From a virus, in IMG/VR virus record IMGVR_UViG_3300013010_000071, positions 1-23,983 of that record: a stretch of 23,983 bases of DNA. One strand, written 5' to 3'. The notes under the pieces are model-generated. The model was not told the origin of the DNA, did not search any database, and saw nothing but the letters and a program-made list of their open reading frames with translations. The translations under genes and the position numbers were made by a program. Positions 13,373-19,911 of the stretch are shown in pieces. The first letter of the stretch is position 1; every line of letters begins with the position of its first letter.

Positions 13373-13572
13373 AGGCAGGCACCCTGCAGCTGAGACAGCA
13401 GCACCTGACCCGCCATCACAGATTGATCACCACCATCCGCAACTAAAGCCTGCGCCAGATCGGCGCGGGCTTTTCTCGTGCCGTCACAGATCGCGTCCGC
13501 GTTCCTGATCGGCGTAATGCTGCAGCCACTCACGAGCAGCAGCGGGATCATTACCATGGATCTCAGCATCAT
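13369..13572 (-). CDS. o-spanin-like lipoprotein (67 aa)
   Basis: A short outer-membrane lipoprotein that would work with the adjacent i-spanin to fuse the two membranes at lysis. The N-terminus is MMLRSMVMIPLLLVSGCS: a brief signal peptide and a lipobox (LVSGC, C17). The mature part is short and proline-poor. I chose ATG 13572, preceded by GAGGGAG, over 13635, whose N-terminal extension would hide the signal. The gene overlaps the i-spanin by 89 bp in another frame, as in Rz/Rz1 pairs. Oddly, the plus-strand terminator of the convergent operon lies inside its coding sequence (RKARADLAQALVAD). Confidence 0.8.
   Translation of the reverse strand: MMLRSMVMIPLLLVSGCSITPIRNADAICDGTRKARADLAQALVADGGDQSVMAGQVLLSQLQGACL
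13447..13474 (+). terminator. Intrinsic terminator of the early operon, inside o-spanin gene
   Basis: AGCCTGCGCC (13447-13456) pairs with GGCGCGGGCT (13462-13471) with one G-T pair, around a 5-nt loop, followed by TTTTCT on the plus strand. It ends the plus operon about 75 bp after its last stop codon. On the minus strand the same DNA is o-spanin coding sequence and only TTT follows the hairpin, so minus read-through is expected. Confidence 0.85.
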
Positions 13573-13723
13573 CGATGCGCTCCCTCGTTTCCTTGTAGCC
13601 CTCCAGCTCGCGCAGGCGGGCAATCTCTGCGGCATCCCGTCGGCCTTTGAGGTACATGGTCACCAGCGCGATGATGGCCGCACCAGCGGCAGCCAGCCAG
13701 AGCTTGACCCGGGACAGGATCAC
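13484..13723 (-). CDS. i-spanin-like protein (79 aa)
   Basis: An inner-membrane spanin of the Rz type: GTG start at 13723 overlapping the endolysin stop (GTGA), preceded by GAGGG. Residues 7-25 form a membrane helix (VKLWLAAAGAAIIALVTMYL) and the rest is a charged periplasmic coiled coil (KGRRDAAEIARLRELEGYKE then TRERIDDAEI). The upstream in-frame ATGs at 13768 and 13741 would lengthen the cytoplasmic part within the endolysin coding region and are less likely. The o-spanin starts inside its 3' part in a different frame. Together with the endolysin they form a complete Gram-negative lysis cassette. Confidence 0.82.
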   Translation of the reverse strand: MILSRVKLWLAAAGAAIIALVTMYLKGRRDAAEIARLRELEGYKETRERIDDAEIHGNDPAAAREWLQHYADQERGRDL

Positions 13724-14388
13724 CGGTCGCCCTCGGACCATTTGCGCAGGCGCTCGCGCATGATCCACGCAGCCAGCAGCCCGACCACGGCAAAGACGAT
13801 CATGGCCACCATCTGGGCCTGACCGTCGAGGGCAGCCAGAGAGCCTACACCGCCCAGCACAGCGGCCACCAGCTGGCCTGCGCTACCCTGAACTGTCTTG
13901 GACTGTGTCGGGCTCTGACGTGGCGCTGTGGCGGCCACACGCACCGATGTGGGTGCTTGGGTGCCGGGGGCTTTGCGAACGCCCAGCAGGCGGTCGCCAG
14001 AATAGGTTTCGATGCCGACGCGGTTGGCTTGGTTGCCACCCAGAACTTGGATGCCGTCGCCGTCACGGCTGACGTAGAACCCGACGTGACCCTGCCAGCT
14101 GTCGCGCGACCCGCGCCAGAACACGACGATGTCGCCGGGCTGGGCCTCGTCGAGGTCGACGCGCTCGCCCCACTCGAGGTAGGATCTGGCGGCCAGCTTG
14201 CCGGTCTGAGGCATGCCTGCGCGCTTGAGCATGGCACCTACGAATGCGGCGCACCATGCGGTCTCGTCATCCTTCACCCAGCTGTGGCCGACGTCGGCGA
14301 AGTACTGCACGACCTTCGGGTTGTGGCCGTTCTTCCATTCCTTGGTGCCGATGTCCGCTCGGGCTAGGTCATAGGCTAGCTTGGTCAT
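13720..14388 (-). CDS. TIGR02594-type endolysin with C-terminal membrane helices (222 aa)
   Basis: A peptidoglycan-degrading enzyme of the NlpC/P60-like TIGR02594 group. The catalytic Cys is C46 in DETAWCAAFVG and the His H100 in SWQGHVGFYV; PGDIVVFWRG and NQANRVGIETYSGDRLLGVR are also typical. Residues about 140-170 form a Ser/Thr/Gln linker. A hydrophobic region (LVAAVLGGVGSLAAL and MVAMIVFAVVGLLAAWIM) lies near the end, with a basic tail. The tail could anchor the enzyme to the membrane or provide holin activity. It overlaps the one-TM protein upstream (ATGA) and the i-spanin downstream. Enzyme class is confident; the exact bond cleaved is not. Confidence 0.88.
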   Translation of the reverse strand: MTKLAYDLARADIGTKEWKNGHNPKVVQYFADVGHSWVKDDETAWCAAFVGAMLKRAGMPQTGKLAARSYLEWGERVDLDEAQPGDIVVFWRGSRDSWQGHVGFYVSRDGDGIQVLGGNQANRVGIETYSGDRLLGVRKAPGTQAPTSVRVAATAPRQSPTQSKTVQGSAGQLVAAVLGGVGSLAALDGQAQMVAMIVFAVVGLLAAWIMRERLRKWSEGDR

Positions 14389-14642
14389 ACTTTATCTCTC
14401 CCTTGTGCTCTGCTTTCCAGTAGCCGGTCGAGCTTGCTGTCCAGCGCCTCCAGCCGGTTCATGACGCGGTTGATGTCGGCGTGGGCTTCGCCCTTGGTGA
14501 CGTACTCCTTGGCCATCTCTTCGCGTGTGCGATTGAGCAGGATCGTCACCCGCTGCAACTCTGAGACGTAGGTTCGCAACACCCAGCTGAGAAGGCCAAA
14601 GAAGAAGGTGAGCAAGCCGCTCCAGACGAGTGTCAATTCCAT
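14385..14642 (-). CDS. Small one-TM coiled-coil membrane protein, holin candidate (85 aa)
   Basis: An N-terminal membrane helix (LVWSGLLTFFFGLLSWVLRT, residues about 5-24) followed by a charged helical part with TKGEAHADINRVMNRLEALD and SKLDRLLE. This pattern is common in proteins beside alphaproteobacterial phage endolysins. A holin or an accessory to lysis is likely from the position immediately upstream of the endolysin and the 4-bp overlap with it. A single TM helix with a long cytosolic or periplasmic coil is unusual for classic holins, so the function remains inferred. Confidence 0.75.
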   Translation of the reverse strand: MELTLVWSGLLTFFFGLLSWVLRTYVSELQRVTILLNRTREEMAKEYVTKGEAHADINRVMNRLEALDSKLDRLLESRAQGRDKV

Positions 14643-14644
14643 GT

Positions 14645-15163
14645 TTAGCGGCCCTCTCTGCCTTCGATCTCTTCCATGACGTCGAACAGAGCTTGAAAGG
14701 CTCGTCTTGCGCCGTCGGCGATGTGCGGGATGTCCCGCAGCCTCTTGACGAACAGCTCCGCTTCTTGGGGTTGGTCGAATTTGATGTGGTTGGCCGGTAG
14801 CGAGACCCCGTGGTCCTGCATGGCCTTCTCGATGACCCGTCCGCCGCGCCGGTGAGCGCCGATGAGCAGGTAGGCAGTCCCGAAGATCGAGACCGGATCC
14901 GTTAGCGACCGCGCGAAGCCGGAAGCTGCCGGAGACAGCGCCGGGAACACCGGCAACAGTTCAAGCAGATCTTGCGCCAGCGCGTCCGTGCGGCGGACGT
15001 GGGCGGGCAGATGCGGGTCGATAGCCTGCTGGATGACCCAGTGGGCGTGCAGCCAGTCGCACCAATCCTGCGCAGTGATCGAACCGTCGACCATCCGCTT
15101 GGCGAGGGGGTGGCCCTCAGCCTTGTGGTGCAGATCGCGCGTTGCTTTCCATAGCGGACCCAT
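14645..15163 (-). CDS. Heme oxygenase-like protein (172 aa)
   Basis: A helical protein that matches the biliverdin-producing heme oxygenase pattern. The proximal heme ligand would be H12 in LHHKAEGHPL, the same H-x-x-A-E spacing as in HO enzymes. The distal helix reads YLLIGAHRRGGRVIEKAMQ, like the GSxLGGRVI signature of bacterial enzymes, with A103 where the first distal glycine usually lies. The end (ARRAFQALFDVMEEIEG) is also typical. At 172 aa it is slightly short. Heme oxygenase opens heme to biliverdin, CO and iron. Its place between a tail protein and the lysis genes is unexplained; it might serve iron or pigment metabolism, or be a structural use of the fold. It overlaps the upstream stop by one base (TGATG). 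Confidence 0.72.
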   Translation of the reverse strand: MGPLWKATRDLHHKAEGHPLAKRMVDGSITAQDWCDWLHAHWVIQQAIDPHLPAHVRRTDALAQDLLELLPVFPALSPAASGFARSLTDPVSIFGTAYLLIGAHRRGGRVIEKAMQDHGVSLPANHIKFDQPQEAELFVKRLRDIPHIADGARRAFQALFDVMEEIEGREGR

Positions 15164-15903
15164 CAGAATACCTCTCTCTGGTTCGCGACGTAGTGGGCCG
15201 AGACTGTCAGTTCAGCTCCGGGTGTGGCTTTGACGAACAACGCATCTTGGCTCTTCATTACAAATCGCGCTGCCGGAAAGGTGTACCTTGATCCACTTAG
15301 TACGAACAGGTTTTCCACCAGCGTCCTGCTCGTGCGGTCGTCGAAGTTGACGATCTTAATCGAGACGTCTGCGGGGTCGCCATGAAAGGACAGGGCGGTG
15401 AGAATATACCGAACTTCACGCTCAGAAAACACACCGGCAGAGAGTTCATCTGGAACCAAGTACGTCGGAGGCTGCATGATGTAGGTCCACCCACCAAGAA
15501 CCCGAACATCAGTGGACCTGTAAGTACGCTCGAACAGGTTCAGCGGTGGGCGCGGTGATACAATCTCGCGGCGGAACAAGTCCGAACCGAAGAGCGCAGA
15601 CCCCGCCGCGCTCAGATCGCCGTCGGCGTAGACCACTTCCGAGATAGACCCTGCGGCACCTAGCACGTGACCCGCAGCACTCAGGTCGCCGTCGGCGTAG
15701 ATCGTGTTGGTTAATGAAGTCGTACCAGCAAAGGTGTGACCCGCAGCACTCAGGTCGCCGTCGGCGTAGATCGTGTCGGTTGATGAAGTCGTACCAGCAA
15801 AGGTGTGACCCGCCGCGATCAGATCGCCGTCGGCGTAGATGATCGTGGGGTCCGCAGCGGAACCCCCGGTCGGTGCATCAGCAAGCGGTCTGAACCCAAG
15901 CAT
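15163..15903 (-). CDS. Tail protein with four 23-residue tandem repeats (246 aa)
   Basis: The N-terminus MLGFRPLADAPTGG is typical of small tail proteins in alphaproteobacterial phages. Residues about 19-104 are four tandem copies of a 23-residue unit (IYADGDLSAAGHTFAGTTS plus a variable end), encoded by exact 69-bp periods. The C-terminal part (about 110-246) shares a domain with the 139-aa protein at 19489-19908 (PRPPLNLFE; YLVPDE versus YLIPAD; the end YVANQREVF versus FVLNQREQF). It therefore looks like a duplicated tail domain fused to a repeat stalk, perhaps a host-recognition accessory. Molecular role unknown. Confidence 0.8.
   Translation of the reverse strand: MLGFRPLADAPTGGSAADPTIIYADGDLIAAGHTFAGTTSSTDTIYADGDLSAAGHTFAGTTSLTNTIYADGDLSAAGHVLGAAGSISEVVYADGDLSAAGSALFGSDLFRREIVSPRPPLNLFERTYRSTDVRVLGGWTYIMQPPTYLVPDELSAGVFSEREVRYILTALSFHGDPADVSIKIVNFDDRTSRTLVENLFVLSGSRYTFPAARFVMKSQDALFVKATPGAELTVSAHYVANQREVF
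15602..15846. repeat. Four 69-bp tandem repeats inside a tail gene
   Basis: The core CGCCGTCGGCGTAGA begins at 15618, 15687, 15756 and 15825, exactly 69 bp apart. The two middle units are nearly identical, the outer two more diverged. Being in frame (23 codons), they can gain or lose units without breaking the gene. Confidence 0.9.
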
Positions 15904-15908
15904 CTAAC

Positions 15909-16334
15909 TTACTCCGGCTTCGTCGGCCAAGTTACATTGTAAGGGAACCCAGCTTGGTCAGTCACATTCCGCAGGGCTTGACGATAGTCAGCCCACGGCT
16001 GGGTCATCGTGTTATCGGTCAGGGCCATCCAGTCAGTTTGGCTGAGCAGCCTGTCACGCCGATCCCGAACAGACCGCTCCACCTTCTCTTCTGGAACCTG
16101 TGTAACCGTCCAGCCGAGGGTCCAGATACCGTCAACCAGCGTCGGCAGATCAGTGCGCGTAGCCACCTCCCACTCTGCCGTAGTTGGCTGGGGTAGAACT
16201 GTCACCGGATAAATCCGATACTCGGCGAGCAAAGCATCTGGGATCGTCTTCGGGAACGAGGTATTCGGGTTATCACGACGCAGTTGCCCGATTGTGTAAT
16301 TCTCGGGATGGCCGTTTGTTACTCTCACGTGCAT
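15909..16334 (-). CDS. Tail fibre assembly/chaperone-like protein (141 aa)
   Basis: The C-terminal half matches the Phage_tail_APC/XkdW-like chaperone pattern: RDRLLSQTDWMALTDNTMTQ, WADYRQALRNVTDQ and FPYNVTWPTKPE. The N-terminal half (IGQLRRDNPNTSFPKTIPDA) resembles the DUF4376-like start of the same proteins. Members help fold or trimerise tail fibres and are encoded next to them. Here the partner is probably the beta-propeller tail protein just upstream or the 759-aa fibre. It starts directly after the propeller gene stop at 16335. The role is inferred from family and context. Confidence 0.82.
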   Translation of the reverse strand: MHVRVTNGHPENYTIGQLRRDNPNTSFPKTIPDALLAEYRIYPVTVLPQPTTAEWEVATRTDLPTLVDGIWTLGWTVTQVPEEKVERSVRDRRDRLLSQTDWMALTDNTMTQPWADYRQALRNVTDQAGFPYNVTWPTKPE

Positions 16335-18443
16335 CTACAAGTCTCCTATGCTGATCCTGCCGGACCACGAAAGTGTAATCAGTTTCGTGGAGTTTGCGAA
16401 GGCTCTCGGCTCCAGCCCAAGAGCCCCCGTGTCGATGACGGACTGATCAACCAGACCTGTCACCCGGTTCCACTTCGCTGCGCCGAAACCTTGACCGCCT
16501 AGTGTTGTGAACGTCTCACCGTCTGGGTGCAGGAGGAATGTCTTAGCCACCCCCGACGTATTGAATGCTGAGCGACCGTAGGAGTTGGTCCCAGACGCGT
16601 ATACGAAGGCTGGCGCGCTGGGGGTAGACACGTCAACTCTAAGCATCGCGCACTCGTAGCTGTTCGGTATTGTGGTGAATACCTCGTCGCCGACCTTGGT
16701 TATGCAGTAGGCAACCGGAATTTGTATGCTGTACACAGTAACTCCGGTATAGAGAGATGCGATTGGTGACAGCGCACTTCCCGGAGTGCGGCCCGCCAGA
16801 TCGTAGACCTCGAAGTAGACCCCACCAGAACCAGCTCCGTTCGAGGTAGAAACGGTGTAAAGATAGTCTCCATCGAGCAGGACCGCGCTGCACTCGGACG
16901 TATTTGTAGTGAGGTGCGAGGGACTAGCGGGGTTCGTGACGTCAACTTCCCAAGCATATCTGTATCCGAAGGCAAACACAGAGTTTCCGTACTTCAGCAC
17001 TTGGTCGGCGTAGAGTTGCGTGGACGGAAAATCGACGCTCCCCACAACTGTCGGAGTGCTGCCGCTGACGTCGAACACGTACAGTCTAGTCGTGTTAGAA
17101 GTTGGTTGGAGCGTTGTGTAAAGGAGGTTGCCATCAATTACTGGTTTCCCGACGTAATAGTTCAAAACCCCCTCGCTCACAGTTAGATCGCCCGTCCGAC
17201 CCAGGAGTGCGGGGGATGCTTTGTTCGTGACGTCATACTTCGCCAAAGTCAGCAGACCGTTCGTAGCGTCTGCTTCAAAAGCGTAGAGCGTGTTTCCGTC
17301 CGCGCTTACAGCTATCTCTTCGATCCTAATGCTGGCGTACCCGGCGCTCCCCACCAGCGACAAGCTACTCAGATCAGACGCGTCGAAAATCTTGGTCGTG
17401 TTGTTCTCGGGCATGAAGATGTACTGGCCCCTGACGTCCGCCGGGGTATTGACGAAAGTACCCTTCCAGTCGCCATCCGGTGTAGCTGGAACAATCCCTT
17501 CAGACGATCCAGTGAGTATGTCGAACACCTCGTAAGACGAGTTAAGTCTATTCGTCACATACAATTTTTCGTCCGTGGCGTAGGAGTATACCGTGCTGGC
17601 GAGAGTCACCGAATTGATGTGCGTGATGCTGCCCGGTGTAGACACGTCGAAGACATGAGCGTAGTTAGTGGAGGACATGTAGAGTTTGCCGTCACGAACG
17701 TGCTGGGAAAGGTTCACGATGCCGGGATAAGCCGAAAACACGTGCCTGTCGGTCTCGGCCCCCGTGTTCAGATTGATTACAGCAGTGATAAAAGCCCCGA
17801 TTGCCGTATTATTGTATGTGATGTAGGCATAGGTTCCCGTGCTCTCTATTGCCAGCCCTTGGTCGTAGTTCATATTGCTGACAGAGACATTCTTTTGCTG
17901 TACTAGCTGCACTCTATTGTCACTTAGGCGGAAGCGGCGCGCAGAAATCCGGTCATTAGCGTGGCTGAAATACGCCACCCACTCACCTGCGGAGGCGACG
18001 TTATTCCTGACGTTGCTGGACCCGGTTCCCAGATTTAAGAGGTACTGATCCCCCTCGTTGACCACTTCCTCCGGGGTGTTGACCGCAAGATACTGTCTAT
18101 TCTCGTTGCTGTCATAGATCGCCGCTGCGACAGCTTCTTCCCCCGTTGTTAGAACGAAAGCAGCAATCTCCACATTGAGAGAGGAGATAACAGAACCATC
18201 GACCTGATCGAGCACAGCGACCTTAGCGCCCGGCGAACCTGTGGAGACGTCAATAGCCGAAACCCGGTAGCGTTCAGCATTCGGGTCAGTACTGTTCGGG
18301 TAAACAGGCTCAGTAAAGTAGACGTACTTTTCCCCGACAGCGAAGACCGCACTGTACAGCGGAGGAGCAATGGAGAGGTCAAATGACGGATTAACCCCAC
18401 CACCAACGGTCCCGCCCGCACCTTGAGCCTTGTGCCACAGCAT
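16335..18443 (-). CDS. Beta-propeller (LVIVD-repeat) tail protein (702 aa)
   Basis: The start at 18443 (MLWHKAQGAGGTVGGG) is chosen because it overlaps the upstream stop as TGATG; the frame is open 43 codons further but that part lies over the upstream gene. It has at least seven copies of the LVIVD-type unit, such as VFDVSTPGSITHINSV, IFDASDLSSLSLVGSA, YDVTNKASPALLGRTG, VFDVSGSTPTVVGS and VDVSTPSAPAFVYASG, spread through residues about 90-690. These form beta-propeller blades. In a phage tail cluster this suggests a fibre tip or receptor-binding disc. The N-terminal 20 residues are the likely attachment point. Receptor unknown. Confidence 0.85.
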   Translation of the reverse strand: MLWHKAQGAGGTVGGGVNPSFDLSIAPPLYSAVFAVGEKYVYFTEPVYPNSTDPNAERYRVSAIDVSTGSPGAKVAVLDQVDGSVISSLNVEIAAFVLTTGEEAVAAAIYDSNENRQYLAVNTPEEVVNEGDQYLLNLGTGSSNVRNNVASAGEWVAYFSHANDRISARRFRLSDNRVQLVQQKNVSVSNMNYDQGLAIESTGTYAYITYNNTAIGAFITAVINLNTGAETDRHVFSAYPGIVNLSQHVRDGKLYMSSTNYAHVFDVSTPGSITHINSVTLASTVYSYATDEKLYVTNRLNSSYEVFDILTGSSEGIVPATPDGDWKGTFVNTPADVRGQYIFMPENNTTKIFDASDLSSLSLVGSAGYASIRIEEIAVSADGNTLYAFEADATNGLLTLAKYDVTNKASPALLGRTGDLTVSEGVLNYYVGKPVIDGNLLYTTLQPTSNTTRLYVFDVSGSTPTVVGSVDFPSTQLYADQVLKYGNSVFAFGYRYAWEVDVTNPASPSHLTTNTSECSAVLLDGDYLYTVSTSNGAGSGGVYFEVYDLAGRTPGSALSPIASLYTGVTVYSIQIPVAYCITKVGDEVFTTIPNSYECAMLRVDVSTPSAPAFVYASGTNSYGRSAFNTSGVAKTFLLHPDGETFTTLGGQGFGAAKWNRVTGLVDQSVIDTGALGLEPRAFANSTKLITLSWSGRISIGDL

Positions 18444-19069
18444 CAGGAACCGTCCCCGACCAGCGCGCCGTAGAGCGTTGTGCCGACCTTCCAGATCGCA
18501 ATGACCGTATAGCCAGTGGTCGCAAGCGTGGGTGCAGAGCCACCGTTGTTGACCCAAGTCATCGTCGGCCATGTGATCGCGTAGGTAGTCCCGTCGTCAA
18601 TCATCAACGTGACGGCTTGACCAGCAGAAAATCCGTCAGTGTAGGTCGTGCTGCCCGTCAGCGTGTGCGATTGGATCGACCCGTTGTCAGGCTCCAAGGA
18701 AACGCTCGTGCCGCTCAGCGTGTGCACATCCTCTGTGATCGTCCCCGCTGTGACGACAGGATTGGTCGGGTTCATGATGTCCGCAGCCGCCGCCGTGACG
18801 AACACCACCGCCGAGCCTGACAGGTTGAGGGCTGCGTCCGCGTTGCTGCTTTCACTCACCGTTCGCGTGAGTGTCGGACCGGTGGAAGAATAAGTGCCCT
18901 GCCCGATCTCCCACTCGTTGCCGTCCTCGATCACATAGCGCACCACGTCGCCGTTCGACACGCCAGCATCCGCGAAACTCTGGTAGCCCGCCTTCACGGA
19001 ACCCAGCGTGATTGTCCCCGTCCCCGTGGTCGCCGTCTCGACGTATGCCCTGTTCACGAAGGTGGCCAT
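18443..19069 (-). CDS. Tail protein (208 aa)
   Basis: The N-terminal ~100 residues match a widespread small tail domain: FVNRAYVETATTGTGTITLG, KAGYQSFADAGVSNGDVVRY, WEIGQGTYSSTGPTLTRTV and SSN. The C-terminal part is a second beta domain (HTLTGSTTYTDGFSAGQAVT, YAITWPTMTWVNNGGSAP, GYTVIAIWKVGTTLYGALVG), also typical of fibre-linked proteins. It lies just upstream of the propeller gene with the start/stop overlap TGATG. It probably joins fibre parts to the tail or forms a baseplate/fibre connector. Exact position in the virion is unknown. Confidence 0.8.
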   Translation of the reverse strand: MATFVNRAYVETATTGTGTITLGSVKAGYQSFADAGVSNGDVVRYVIEDGNEWEIGQGTYSSTGPTLTRTVSESSNADAALNLSGSAVVFVTAAAADIMNPTNPVVTAGTITEDVHTLSGTSVSLEPDNGSIQSHTLTGSTTYTDGFSAGQAVTLMIDDGTTYAITWPTMTWVNNGGSAPTLATTGYTVIAIWKVGTTLYGALVGDGS

Positions 19070-19072
19070 CTA

Positions 19073-19474
19073 TCAGGCTCCTGTGGCTGGTTGAGAATAG
19101 ATCACGGTCGAGATCACCAGCAAGTCGCCCGAGGAAAACTCTGTCTGGCTCAGCTCGAAACTGCCGCCCCCGCCGACAACCGAGACGGTGCCCGAAAGGA
19201 TGGCTTGATCCGAGTTGTTGAGGATGGTGAAGCCGTCGCACGTCCCTGTTGCGGTGACGGCACCCGTTGCGACGACTGGCACCCCGAGGGTTGGATCACT
19301 CGTGGTCGTCGCGGTCGTTGAGCCGGAGGCTGCTGCTGGAAACACATCAGCGGCCAAGGTGAGTTCAGCAAGCACCGTCGCTCCGGCCTTGAACTGAACA
19401 GAGCCGCCGTCAAAGGTTCCGGCAACACTGTTCACCGAGGCATTGAGCGAGGTTTCAGTCAGTGTGATGGGCAT
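19073..19474 (-). CDS. Putative tail protein (133 aa)
   Basis: A 133-aa protein rich in Ser, Thr, Gly and Ala, beta-strand forming, with no charged clusters or membrane helices. The sequence SGSTTATTTSDPTLGVPVVA and ILSGTVSVVGGGGSFELSQT is typical of small virion decoration or fibre proteins. It lies between two tail genes on the same strand with only 3-14 bp gaps. No family is recognised, so the tail assignment is by context. A good GAGGAGC ribosome-binding site precedes the start at 19474. Confidence 0.72.
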   Translation of the reverse strand: MPITLTETSLNASVNSVAGTFDGGSVQFKAGATVLAELTLAADVFPAAASGSTTATTTSDPTLGVPVVATGAVTATGTCDGFTILNNSDQAILSGTVSVVGGGGSFELSQTEFSSGDLLVISTVIYSQPATGA

Positions 19475-19488
19475 GGGAAAGCTCCTCG

Positions 19489-19908
19489 TTAGATGATAAT
19501 CGTGAACTGCTCGCGCTGATTTAGCACGAAGCTGAGGTGGGCGACACCAACGGCCCCGGTAGAATACTGGATCAGGAAACGGTCCCCCGTGACGAGGACG
19601 TGCTTGTCCAGATCGACGCTCACGAAACCGGAAGCCGGGATGGTCTCACCAGAAGTTATGACGTGGGTCACATCCGCTGCATCTTTCACTGAGATGGCCG
19701 CTGTGATCGCGCTGGCTGTCCCATTCGTCAGAATTAGGTTGCTGATGATCGCTGCCGTCTTGATCGTCTGCGCGGGGTTGGGGCCGTCAGCAGGGATCAG
19801 ATATTCGGGAACGTCGTAAACCTCTGTGATCGCGTCAGTGATAGCGACGCGAACCACTTCGAAGAGGTTGAGCGGGGGGCGGGGGGTAGTGATGACTGAT
19901 GTGGCCAT
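19489..19908 (-). CDS. Tail protein paralogous to the repeat protein C-terminus (139 aa)
   Basis: A 139-aa beta-rich protein beginning MATSVITTPRPPLNLFE. Its whole length matches the C-terminal domain of the 246-aa repeat protein at 15163-15903: PRPPLNLFE is identical, EYLIPADGP matches TYLVPDELS, and the end FVLNQREQF matches YVANQREVF. This points to duplication of one tail module, with a repeat stalk added in one copy. It is directly downstream of the large fibre with a 3-bp gap. Its role is likely a structural part of the fibre or tail tip. Confidence 0.8.
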   Translation of the reverse strand: MATSVITTPRPPLNLFEVVRVAITDAITEVYDVPEYLIPADGPNPAQTIKTAAIISNLILTNGTASAITAAISVKDAADVTHVITSGETIPASGFVSVDLDKHVLVTGDRFLIQYSTGAVGVAHLSFVLNQREQFTIII

Positions 19909-19911
19909 GTG

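Noticed and set aside
15602-15846. CRISPR array
   Set aside because: The regular 69-bp repeats are in-frame coding units without distinct spacers and there are no cas1/cas2 genes; the Cas4-like protein belongs to the replication operon.
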